Assembly: GCA_028875345.1 (NCBI GenBank)
Contig: JAPPEG010000219.1
Coordinates: 1-46,911 of the forward strand
Direction of reading: 5' to 3'
DNA: 46,911 bases
Origin: Gemmatimonadota bacterium
Lineage (GTDB): Bacteria > Latescibacterota > UBA2968 > UBA8231
The notes beneath the pieces are model-generated. The model was given only the letters and a program-made list of their open reading frames with translations. It ran no database searches and had not been told where the DNA came from. Made by a program: the position numbers and the translations under genes. Position 1 is the stretch's first letter. Every line of letters starts with the position of its first letter. Positions 16,841-25,239 of this stretch are shown here, piece by piece.

Positions 16841-18091
16841 TTACTCGGTGAGTTCAGTGTAGAAATCAATCTGCTGCTGCGCGATAGAGCCTTCTTGGGT
16901 GAGGGCGAAAACCACCAGATTGACTCCCATCCTCAGCTGAGGCTCATTCTCGAATTCATCCTGCCAGATGCTTCCATAGCCCATATCTGAATAAACTGCT
17001 ACCAAGCGTCCATTCAAAAAGACGCCTTCGAGAAACTGCGCCTGATCGGGCTGATAATAAACATCTGTCTGCTCGGCCGAGTTGTAGTAGAAAATGTCGG
17101 GGTTACCTCTGACACTCAGGTATTCTCCGCCGACCGGAGGACCATCTAGGTCGAAATAACTGTGGTAAATCGGATGACTGTTGGAGATGCGCTGCAGCTT
17201 GCCATCTTTGCCCAAAGCCAAGCTGAACATCTTTCTCAACGAAGCTTCCGCTGGCCCAAAGTTTAGGTCTGGCCGGTCATTGTCGGCAAAAACAAATCCT
17301 CCATTCCGCATGTACCATCCCAGATTCTCGATTTCTTTATCCGTCAGTTCAAAACCATCCTTGTCCGTGATATATACAAAAGGCGTCTTGAACAGTTCGG
17401 GAGAGTCCAAAAACATATGGTCCGCCACCTTGGCCTGAATACCGGTATAAGAGTTGATGCCATCTGCAAGCCTAGAAACTGAGCGGGGAGCATCGGGTTG
17501 GAGATCATTGGCCCAAGCTAGCGCCAAATAGACGAAGCCCTTGATATTTCTCCGATCGTTCGGATCTTGGATTACCATGCCCCGATACTTACCCGTATCG
17601 AGCGCATTTAGATCCAGAAATTCCTCCTGCATACTGATCCGCTTCTCTGGATCCTTCGAACTCTTGATCTGTATCGAGGGCATCTGCGGCGTGATAGTAC
17701 CGACCCCCACGCTTGTTCCTGCATCGATTCCGCGATCGAAGACAGCGACATTGCCCAATACATCTAGCCGCCGCACCGGCCGTGGGGGCGTTCGGGCCAG
17801 TTTCGGCTTCGAGGCAGTTAGCTTGCGGGTCATCACCCTCTTTTGCACCACGGTCTTCCTCATGCGGAAGGGCTTCTTGGCCATCGGCTTGCGAATTATG
17901 AACTCCGTTGCCAGAGGCTTGGGCACGGGTTTTTCTTCTTTTATTCCCACTAAATAGGCGAAGGCTGAGGCCATTATGAGCAACGCTAGAGCGTAGGCAG
18001 CGTAGGATATTCTGCGGTTATCTCGATAGAGCTTCCTTAGAGCTATCGCATCTGATGGAGCCCTAAAACGATCTGGAGTAGATTTTTGCAC
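16841..18091 (-). CDS. DUF4159 protein with TonB-like N-terminus
   Basis: 416 residues. One membrane helix (about 30-49, YALALLIMASAFAYLVG) is followed by a Pro/Lys-rich stretch at about residues 50-110 (EEKPVPKPLATEF, TASKPKLARTPPRP), the layout of TonB proteins. Residues about 175-410 form a DUF4159 domain: FVYLALAWANDLQPD, a FVYITDKDGFELTD strand, GGFVFADNDRP and HSYFDL near the end. DUF4159 proteins are periplasm-facing and of unknown function. The start is GTG at 18091. It lies 106 bases downstream of the fibronectin-like lipoprotein gene. A role as an energy-transducing partner of the outer-membrane paralogues is my inference. Confidence 0.8.
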   Translation of the reverse strand: MQKSTPDRFRAPSDAIALRKLYRDNRRISYAAYALALLIMASAFAYLVGIKEEKPVPKPLATEFIIRKPMAKKPFRMRKTVVQKRVMTRKLTASKPKLARTPPRPVRRLDVLGNVAVFDRGIDAGTSVGVGTITPQMPSIQIKSSKDPEKRISMQEEFLDLNALDTGKYRGMVIQDPNDRRNIKGFVYLALAWANDLQPDAPRSVSRLADGINSYTGIQAKVADHMFLDSPELFKTPFVYITDKDGFELTDKEIENLGWYMRNGGFVFADNDRPDLNFGPAEASLRKMFSLALGKDGKLQRISNSHPIYHSYFDLDGPPVGGEYLSVRGNPDIFYYNSAEQTDVYYQPDQAQFLEGVFLNGRLVAVYSDMGYGSIWQDEFENEPQLRMGVNLVVFALTQEGSIAQQQIDFYTELTE

Positions 18092-18197
18092 CTGTATTCG
18101 ATCCGAAGTGAATTCCGACGCCGACAGTACCTTCTTGCTCTAGGTAGGAGTGCGTCAGCCGTTAAAGCCTATATATCCATACTCTATCATTGCGTTA

Positions 18198-18578
18198 TTA
18201 TTGCGTAATAAACACAGTATCCACATTCGACTTCTGACCGGCGAAGTTGGTGTTATCCACGGCTTGGACCTGGAAGGTATAGAAAGAATCAACCCAGGCG
18301 AATTCAACAGTATAGGACTGCCCAGCCCCGGGAGTAGTGTATTGACGCTCCACCCCCGACGTGCCTTCAGTTACCGTGACTATATAGTAAAAGACGGCCG
18401 CAGTGTCGCTCATGCTCCACCCTAGAATCACATCGTCCCCTTCAAAGGATGCTGCCAAATCTTGGGGAATCCCAACCCGATTCTCGTGAAACTTGGACGG
18501 CAAGCTATGATCCTTGCTGCAGTGCAAGATGCTGAAGATCGGCAGCAGACAAAAAAGCAACCACAAGGCTCTACCCAT
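18198..18578 (-). CDS. Small fibronectin type III-like lipoprotein
   Basis: 126 residues. The N-terminus (MGRALWLLFCLLPIFSILHC) is a signal peptide ending at Cys20. His at the position just before Cys is unusual for a lipobox, so lipidation is likely but not certain. Residues about 35-125 have the strand order of a fibronectin type III domain: VGIPQDLAASFEGDDVILGW, YYIVTVTEG and the YTFQVQAVDNTNFAG end. GAGGGAG lies eight bases before the ATG. It lies 22 bases after the DUF5683 gene, so the two are co-transcribed. It probably binds a partner at the outer membrane. Confidence 0.75.
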   Translation of the reverse strand: MGRALWLLFCLLPIFSILHCSKDHSLPSKFHENRVGIPQDLAASFEGDDVILGWSMSDTAAVFYYIVTVTEGTSGVERQYTTPGAGQSYTVEFAWVDSFYTFQVQAVDNTNFAGQKSNVDTVFITQ

Positions 18579-18600
18579 TGACGAACTCCCTCTAAAAGGT

Positions 18601-19143
18601 TCAGAAACTTCCCATCAGCACCAACTTGGGCGGCACATCTCCCATCCCCGGCACGGCCCTCAAGTTCCATCGGGTCACAGCGGGTACTTTGGGAGAATCA
18701 TATAAGAGCATATCGGTCAGGCTATAAATATACACCCCCACAGCTACCGCCCCAAAAATTCTGCGCGTCAGATGCAGGTCGTCCAACTCAGCATTGGTCT
18801 TATGCAACTCATCCCACTTTTGCTGGGCGAGATCGTAGTGGCTGTTCCCCGTCGCCATCACTGCGTATTCGTCTTTTAGCCGGTGGAAATTGTCGCGGCG
18901 CGTATTATAGTTCTCGTTTGCTATTAGCGCTACGGCCAGAGAGCTAATCTCGCCGACCAACATGAGCGTTCCCTTTATCTTCTGGTCGGTGGAGAGCTGA
19001 CCTAGCCCTGGGAAGAGAGCTGACAGGACAACGGCCTTCTTTTTAGTGGCGATCTGTCTAGTTGCAAAGACATCGTCTTCGCTTTGTGCCCAGCAGGGAA
19101 GTGCCAAGCTGAGAAGTGTTATTAATAAAATAAAATATTTCAT
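18601..19143 (-). CDS. DUF5683 domain protein
   Basis: About 180 residues. A signal peptide (MKYFILLITLLSLALPCWA) is followed by the DUF5683 start, ALFPGLGQLSTDQKIKGTLM, with the Pro-Gly-Leu-Gly-Gln signature. Two hydrophobic helices (LVGEISSLAVALIA and IFGAVAVGVYIYSLTDMLLYD) frame a charged helical part. DUF5683 proteins occur widely in Bacteroidota and related phyla as small envelope proteins of unknown role. ATG 19143 is preferred over the in-frame start at 19191 because it begins a clean signal peptide, has AAAGG eight bases before it and avoids overlapping the paralogue gene. Confidence 0.82.
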   Translation of the reverse strand: MKYFILLITLLSLALPCWAQSEDDVFATRQIATKKKAVVLSALFPGLGQLSTDQKIKGTLMLVGEISSLAVALIANENYNTRRDNFHRLKDEYAVMATGNSHYDLAQQKWDELHKTNAELDDLHLTRRIFGAVAVGVYIYSLTDMLLYDSPKVPAVTRWNLRAVPGMGDVPPKLVLMGSF

Positions 19144-19187
19144 CACAATTACCTTTTGTTGGATTCGCTTGAGCATATACCTGTCTT

Positions 19188-22100
19188 TCAATATCGCGGT
19201 GCTCCTGCCACGATTTGTATGAAGACAGCTAGGACATCGGTATTGTCGGCACTGCGGAAGGAATCGTCGTACGTTCGGCGATCGAAAGTCACTCCAGCAT
19301 TGGCCACAATCTCATAGCCGAAATAGTCGGAACGATTGGTCATCATGAGGACGTACACATTCTGCTCGAAACTGTTCCAAGTGTTGCCATGGTCCTTGAC
19401 GCTATAGTTCCAGAAGGGCAAACCCTGGGCACCGAGGCGAAAGGTAGTGCGGGGCGTCACATAGTAATTGGCTTTGAGCAACGGAATGACCGAGGTCTCA
19501 TCGGCCAAGGGTATGTCGATGATGTCTTGGGTCCGCTTGAGGAAAAGCAGTTTCAACGCCGGGATGATCTCCAATTTACTTCGGTGCCTCCGCCAAGTAT
19601 AATCGACGCGATGAACCGAACTCATAGTGCGAATCGCATTCTTGCGCTGATGGGTTCCATCAGCCAAAAGGCCCTGCTGCTGCCAGTTGAATTCGTAGCG
19701 AAAGTTGTGATACATTTTCAGGTCTTTGAGCGGACTCAAAAGCGTCTCCAAGTAGAATCTATTGGCCCAGCTATTCTTGTAGTTCAGATTGTCCTCTATT
19801 AATATCAGGTCGAACTGTTGTTGGTAGCCAAATCCGGCCAGATGCGTCTTGCCGAAGGGACTCCTACCGAAGTCCGAGGAGATCAAGACGCGATCCGGCA
19901 CAGTGTCCCAAACCCGCTTCAGTGTATTCTCCACCATCAACCTACCTAGTCCCGGCTGCTGCGCCTGCCAGATGAGACGACCATAATTCATCAAATTTTT
20001 ACCCGCCCCATCCTGCTGGTGAGCATTGAGGCGGCCTAGCGAGAAGCTCAGATCCCGCCGCAGCCGGTACTTCCCGAACAGATGGTGGCCCTCCAGATCC
20101 TCGGGATAGGGATAGTCGGGTTCGGGATCGTCCTCCCGGCCATCTGGTCTGTCGTTGTTGTTCAGATCCAAATCGTAGATATAGTCGTCCGATTCCACAT
20201 CGTACATCAGGAAGGGTTCTAGATAGTCCGGCAACCTATTCCCATTTTTATTGGTGTCCGGCCGCCCATCTCCATCTTCGTCCTTGCCGGGGAAGATACC
20301 ATCCGCATCCACTCCCTCGTTGACAAAACCGGCGATGTACTGCTGGAACCACGAGTCGGGAAAGCGATCGTTGTCGTCATTGTCGTCCACCATCATCAAG
20401 CGTACGGTATTGTTGAAGTGAGGTACGGCCGGCGTGCCCAACACTACGAGTTCCGTGCTGTAGTTCGGTCCCATGTGGAATAATTCGCCTCCCCAGTCGA
20501 AGCGCTCGTGCTCCTTGCGCGCTACCAGATAATACGCTTCACCTTTCTGGTTAAAGCGCTTGCCGAAGCGCACGGCTGTGCTGGGATCGGGGCCGACTAC
20601 ACCATCAGGATATTGGAAGTAGTGCAGGCTCCTCGCGTACTCTCCGTCGATCTTTAAACCGAAAATATTGGTACTGAAATTGGCTCCCAAAATCTCCATC
20701 CCGGTCTGCGTGCCGATGTCGAATGAAATGCGCTTCACGTTCGACCGGTCTTGGACATTCCCTGGGGCGCGCTCCACTACGCGAAAGAGCGTGGGCTGGC
20801 CATAGCGCTGTGTATAGGGGCTTTCAATCGGCGCATACGGATCATCGAGATCCACCCTTCTATTCCTAGCCACAGTTCCCACCTCAATCTTGTAATCGTT
20901 GGCGACCACAGCTTCGAAGGAAACGGATTGAATATAGCCCTCTCCCGCTAGGTTGAAGTAATAGACCACGAAGTCGTCGCCAGAAACCTCTATAGGACCT
21001 GTTTCGTCGGTGCGCCACCGGAAAGACTGTTCCAGAGGTCTATAGATGTTGTTTAGGGCGTTGTTGCGAATCAGAATAGCAAGCACTTCATCTTCAGTAA
21101 ATCGCTCCCCCAAGATCTCATCGGCGTTATTGCGGTAGTAGTTCCTGCTCGTTGATGCTTCCGGCTGTAGATTTACCGCTAGGTGCCACGGCTCCTCAAT
21201 GGGAAATTCTACACCCCGCCACACGTACGTCGTAAACTGGCGTTCGGGATCTACCGAATCATTCAATCTTAGATCCTTGAAGAAGAGATAGTCCATGTAG
21301 AGCGGTGCTTCATTGATGCGGTACTGCATATAGGTGGGTTGCGTCGGGACCGAGGAAGTAAAGGCCGCCGACAGCTCGGCATAGGCATTGCGCACTAACC
21401 CCTGCGAACCGAATCGGCCCACCGAGGACTCGGTGATGCCGTCAATGTGCTCGACAATATCCGGGACGATGTCCTTGCGGAGAACTCCGTTGACCAAGAT
21501 GTTCAACTCGACGATGTAGGGGCCGCCCCGATCGTCCTTGGGTGAATCATCCGAAAATTTGACGGCGATAATTTCTGGGTATGGCTGGTCGTGGCGCAGC
21601 ACCCCTTTGCGGGAGAAGGTGTGGCCGTACGAATCGCTGAAGCTCTCGTGCTGGTTGACGTAAGTCAAACCCAAGTTCAGCAGGCCGACCCGCCGCTCAA
21701 AGTGAAACGCCCCCATCCGCACCGTGTTCCAGTTCATGAATAGGGCCGAGAGGTCGTCGTGTTTTGTACCCACGTCAATTCTGAAACCGCGAAAGGCATT
21801 GACTTTCAGGGTCAGCGGCGTGAAGCGCCCCTGCAACTCCTGAGCAATGGTCAGGCCCGCCCACCATCTGTTGGTCTGCTCCGAGACAGTCAGCACATCC
21901 TCGAAATAGCGCCGATAGGTGGACTGTTCGCGCCCGGGATAGTTGTAGAGATTGCCTGTCACCCTCAGTATCGACGATCCCCGACTTTGGGGGCCTAGAC
22001 CCGTGGTCTCTACCCAGTCATAGCCGGGGATCCCATAGACTAAGCGATTCCCTAGCGGCCCGTAGAAATACTGCTTGGGGTCGCGGTAGGGAGAAAGGAT

Positions 22101-22391
22101 GGTTGAATAGTTTTTGTACCTCTTTTCTTCGTGGGCATAATTCTCGTAGGGTTCCCAATCTCTCCTCAGAAACATCCGGTCGGGCTGGATTCGCGGCACC
22201 TCCGGAATATCGATTCCCATGCGCGGTCCCCAGCTCGCGGAAGACTCGTCTTCCTCGCTGATGGACGAACTCGCACAGATCAGGACAACGAGCAGGACCC
22301 AGCTTGCGAAAAGCGGCGATTGTCCACTAAAAGGCCAGCGAGGAAAAATTCCGCAAGGCTTGGAAAATTTTTGGCGCAAATCGTTTGACAC
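19188..22391 (-). CDS. Giant outer-membrane-like paralogue 1 with Asp-rich block
   Basis: 1067 residues, the third gene of a tandem family. An export segment lies at about 28-46 (FASWVLLVVLICASSSIS). Residues about 110-660 carry family marks: RYFEDVLTV, a FTPLTLKVNAFRGFRID strand and APGNVQDRSNV. Residues 668-772 hold a calcium-site-like block: VDDNDDNDRFPD, DEDGDGRPDTN, then DLNNNDRPDGREDD and DYPYPEDLEGHHLF. The last 290 residues are beta-strand rich (FYLETLLSPLKDLKMYHNF) and end in Tyr, as many outer-membrane barrels do. The start is GTG 22391, nine bases after the previous stop, with AGGAAAAGG as ribosome site. I do not recognise a named family. Confidence 0.85.
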   Translation of the reverse strand: MSNDLRQKFSKPCGIFPRWPFSGQSPLFASWVLLVVLICASSSISEEDESSASWGPRMGIDIPEVPRIQPDRMFLRRDWEPYENYAHEEKRYKNYSTILSPYRDPKQYFYGPLGNRLVYGIPGYDWVETTGLGPQSRGSSILRVTGNLYNYPGREQSTYRRYFEDVLTVSEQTNRWWAGLTIAQELQGRFTPLTLKVNAFRGFRIDVGTKHDDLSALFMNWNTVRMGAFHFERRVGLLNLGLTYVNQHESFSDSYGHTFSRKGVLRHDQPYPEIIAVKFSDDSPKDDRGGPYIVELNILVNGVLRKDIVPDIVEHIDGITESSVGRFGSQGLVRNAYAELSAAFTSSVPTQPTYMQYRINEAPLYMDYLFFKDLRLNDSVDPERQFTTYVWRGVEFPIEEPWHLAVNLQPEASTSRNYYRNNADEILGERFTEDEVLAILIRNNALNNIYRPLEQSFRWRTDETGPIEVSGDDFVVYYFNLAGEGYIQSVSFEAVVANDYKIEVGTVARNRRVDLDDPYAPIESPYTQRYGQPTLFRVVERAPGNVQDRSNVKRISFDIGTQTGMEILGANFSTNIFGLKIDGEYARSLHYFQYPDGVVGPDPSTAVRFGKRFNQKGEAYYLVARKEHERFDWGGELFHMGPNYSTELVVLGTPAVPHFNNTVRLMMVDDNDDNDRFPDSWFQQYIAGFVNEGVDADGIFPGKDEDGDGRPDTNKNGNRLPDYLEPFLMYDVESDDYIYDLDLNNNDRPDGREDDPEPDYPYPEDLEGHHLFGKYRLRRDLSFSLGRLNAHQQDGAGKNLMNYGRLIWQAQQPGLGRLMVENTLKRVWDTVPDRVLISSDFGRSPFGKTHLAGFGYQQQFDLILIEDNLNYKNSWANRFYLETLLSPLKDLKMYHNFRYEFNWQQQGLLADGTHQRKNAIRTMSSVHRVDYTWRRHRSKLEIIPALKLLFLKRTQDIIDIPLADETSVIPLLKANYYVTPRTTFRLGAQGLPFWNYSVKDHGNTWNSFEQNVYVLMMTNRSDYFGYEIVANAGVTFDRRTYDDSFRSADNTDVLAVFIQIVAGAPRY

Positions 22392-22400
22392 GGCCTTTTC

Positions 22401-25232
22401 CTATATGACCGGACGGAGTCCGACCAAGGCCCGGAAAAAGAATATGGACGTATCCACGTTATTAAGGGCCTGGCGGGGAGAATTGAATTCCCTCTTCTGT
22501 ATCTGATAGCCCATGTTGAAGTTCACCCTGTACCCCTGATAAGTGAAAGTATTGGCGAGTATGAAAACATAGTCTTCGCTGGCAAAGTCCCTATTCGAAT
22601 TGACCAAGTCGAGGGAACGGCTCTGCAGAAAGGGAAAGCCCTGGGCTCCAATGCGAACGCTCGTCAAGGAGGTCATATTCCAGTCTAGGCGCAGAATGGG
22701 ATAGAAGAATATCTCGTGCAGCACCGGCACCTGCCATCGATCATTAGTCAACTTCTGTCCCATTACTTTCACTTGAGGAGTGATTCTCACATCCTGCAAT
22801 ATACCCGACAGATCCAAGGGATACTCTCCCTTGACGACGGAAGTCAGCCTGACGATGCGGTTGGACTTGCGTCCTGCTTGGGCAAATTGGCGATTGAAAT
22901 CGTGCTTGAAATCGAGGTGAATGTTGAGGGGGGGGGCACCAGCAAAATCCAAGGCGGCATAGGCGGTGTTGACGAAACTGTTCTTCATGCGCAGAGGATC
23001 TTCTATCAGGTCAATGGTCAATCCCGCACCAGTCAGCCGACCGCTGATGTCTTCCTGCAGTTCAAAGGTAGCATTGCGGGGAAACTGGAAGACGTTATCC
23101 CGGATGTCGTCTTCTACTCTCTTGGCGAAGTCAATCAGGGTAAGGCGACCCCAAAAGGGAAGATGACGGGTGTGTTCCACTTTGGTGTAAAAGACCTTGT
23201 TCTCGCCCCCAGCGGCGATCTGCTCCGTGTTATAGTGCCCCACCTTGAGCGCCGTTCCCTGCCAAGGGCGGAAAGACGCAAATAGGTGAAATCCTTTTAG
23301 GTCCTTGTTGTAGGGATAGTCCACATCGGGATTGTTCTCCCGGATGTCGATGACTCCGTTGTTGTTCAAATCATCGCCGTAATCGTACTCTTCGGGGTTG
23401 ACGTCAAAGAGCAGAAAAGGCTCCAGATAATCGGGGATACCATTGTTGTTTATATTGGTCTCCGGCCGGCCATCCTGATCGAGATCTAGCCCTGGGAAAA
23501 CTCCATCCAGATCCCTCCGACTCCTGATATAATGCTCATCTGGAAAGCGGTCTTTGTCGTCGTTGTCCTCCACCGTATCGAAGATCAGGGTTCCATTGAG
23601 CGAACTCTGGTTGAATCCATCAATGCCTTTCAAGCCGCCGTCAATCTCGCTGTCCAAGGGTGCAAAGGGTAAGGTGACAAAGCTCTGATAGCTAGGATCT
23701 TGAACCTGCAAGGAGGTGCCGTATTCCGGGCCTATGCGGAATAATTCGCCGCCGAATTCCACGCCGTCCCGGTCCACGACGGCATTGATGAAATACGATT
23801 CGCCCCGGCGATCGCTCCGCTTCCCTTTGGCTACCGGAAACTGGCGAAAATCGTAGCTGAGATCGTACTCTGCCCGCACAAAGAGATCCTCTACCGCAAA
23901 ATCCGCGTGGATTCCGCCCAGCATTCTCCCAGTCTGTCGGCCGTGCCGGAACTCTACCACCTGTAGATTGGAAAGGTCCTGTACCTTGCCTGGAGCGTGG
24001 GCGACGTCGTAGAAGTAAAGTGCCCTGTTCCGGTCCCGCGGACTTCGATCCCTCCTCGCCCTACTAGGATCGTTGGCATAGACCTCGGACAGGCTGATCC
24101 GATAGTCGTTGCCCACCTTGACTTTGAACCGCACGTCGTCGATATCTTCCTCGCTCAACGGTACCCAGTAGAGAAGAAACTCTTTGCCGTGTGCTTCCAG
24201 ATAACCCTTTTCTCCGGGAAAGTCCTCGGGTAGTAAGCCGCTGACGAATTCCACATAAGGCGGTATTTCCCGTCCCAATTCCCGCAGAAATTCCTTGTCG
24301 CCGTTGGGAAAGGCTGGATCAATGTCCTCGCGGTGATGCCGGGTCACGACGATGCGCTGGGTAGCGTCAAGGCCCGCCGCTGAAACAGCATCGGGATACA
24401 CCTGCAATTCCGGTCGCGGTTGGCCGTTGATATAAACCTCAAAATCGTATACTCGGGGCCCTCCATCATCGTCTATCGACCCATCCGCAAACTTCACTAC
24501 CAGATAATCAACCGGCTGGATATTTCCCGGCGTCGCTCCCCTGAAATCCCAGCTTCCCCGTTCCATCAGACTATTGATGCGATACTGATTGACCCACACG
24601 AGTCCCAGATTCAACGCACCAATTTGGGTCTCCAAATGCGATCCCAGCAGATAGGTTGCAAATAAGGGTGGCCGAGTGCCGAGCGCACCAAAGTTGTGTT
24701 GCTTGTTATCGGCGTTCACGTTCACGTCGAAGATGGGATAGTCCAGACGCGAGGAAATCAGGGTAAAATCAGCTTGGGGCATGTTCATATCCCAACGAAT
24801 GCCGTTCATGGCCGCCAAGTCTAGGGTCAGCGAGGTAAATTTGGTGCGGATATTGTCACCGACGATCAGGGAAGTGTTGATTTTTCCGTAGGAATCAGAG
24901 GACACTGAAAGCCGGCTGAGGTAGTCTTTGAAATACCGGCTCTTGTTGATGACACTTCCCGGCTCAGGATCAAGGGTGCGCGATTCGCGCAACCGGAACA
25001 CTTCGATGCCCTCGACGACAAAATTGCCCAACTCGTCGAAGACTAGATCTTCGGGACGGACCAGATAAGATCGCGGCCAGTGTTTGTAGGGTTCCTGAGC
25101 ATGGGTGATATATCCCTCGCCCGGCCGGTAGAGAAAAAGCCCCGATCCCCGTACATAGGCGCTACTCTCTCCGACCCACATTAGGGACAGAGCGCCTAAA
25201 AATAGAAAATGAAAGCCCCGCTTCTTGCTCAT
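22401..25232 (-). CDS. Giant outer-membrane-like paralogue 2, with poly-C tract
   Basis: About 943 residues. The signal peptide is MSKKRGFHFLFLGALSLMWV plus GESSAYV. Shared family blocks: RYFKDYLSRLSV, FTSLTLDLAAMNGIRWD, a large middle part with APGKVQDLSNL and RQTGRMLGG, then residues 554-651 with VEDNDDKDRFPD, DLDQDGRPETNINNNG, DDLNNNGVIDIRENN and DYPYNKDLKGFHLF. The C-terminal 290 residues are beta-rich. A run of nine G (nine C in the gene) at 22928-22936 sits inside the barrel-like part around residue 766. ATG 25232 starts seven bases after the previous stop, so translation is probably coupled. An in-frame start at 25283 overlaps the upstream gene and is not used here. Confidence 0.85.
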   Translation of the reverse strand: MSKKRGFHFLFLGALSLMWVGESSAYVRGSGLFLYRPGEGYITHAQEPYKHWPRSYLVRPEDLVFDELGNFVVEGIEVFRLRESRTLDPEPGSVINKSRYFKDYLSRLSVSSDSYGKINTSLIVGDNIRTKFTSLTLDLAAMNGIRWDMNMPQADFTLISSRLDYPIFDVNVNADNKQHNFGALGTRPPLFATYLLGSHLETQIGALNLGLVWVNQYRINSLMERGSWDFRGATPGNIQPVDYLVVKFADGSIDDDGGPRVYDFEVYINGQPRPELQVYPDAVSAAGLDATQRIVVTRHHREDIDPAFPNGDKEFLRELGREIPPYVEFVSGLLPEDFPGEKGYLEAHGKEFLLYWVPLSEEDIDDVRFKVKVGNDYRISLSEVYANDPSRARRDRSPRDRNRALYFYDVAHAPGKVQDLSNLQVVEFRHGRQTGRMLGGIHADFAVEDLFVRAEYDLSYDFRQFPVAKGKRSDRRGESYFINAVVDRDGVEFGGELFRIGPEYGTSLQVQDPSYQSFVTLPFAPLDSEIDGGLKGIDGFNQSSLNGTLIFDTVEDNDDKDRFPDEHYIRSRRDLDGVFPGLDLDQDGRPETNINNNGIPDYLEPFLLFDVNPEEYDYGDDLNNNGVIDIRENNPDVDYPYNKDLKGFHLFASFRPWQGTALKVGHYNTEQIAAGGENKVFYTKVEHTRHLPFWGRLTLIDFAKRVEDDIRDNVFQFPRNATFELQEDISGRLTGAGLTIDLIEDPLRMKNSFVNTAYAALDFAGAPPLNIHLDFKHDFNRQFAQAGRKSNRIVRLTSVVKGEYPLDLSGILQDVRITPQVKVMGQKLTNDRWQVPVLHEIFFYPILRLDWNMTSLTSVRIGAQGFPFLQSRSLDLVNSNRDFASEDYVFILANTFTYQGYRVNFNMGYQIQKREFNSPRQALNNVDTSIFFFRALVGLRPVI

Positions 25233-25239
25233 AGCAACT

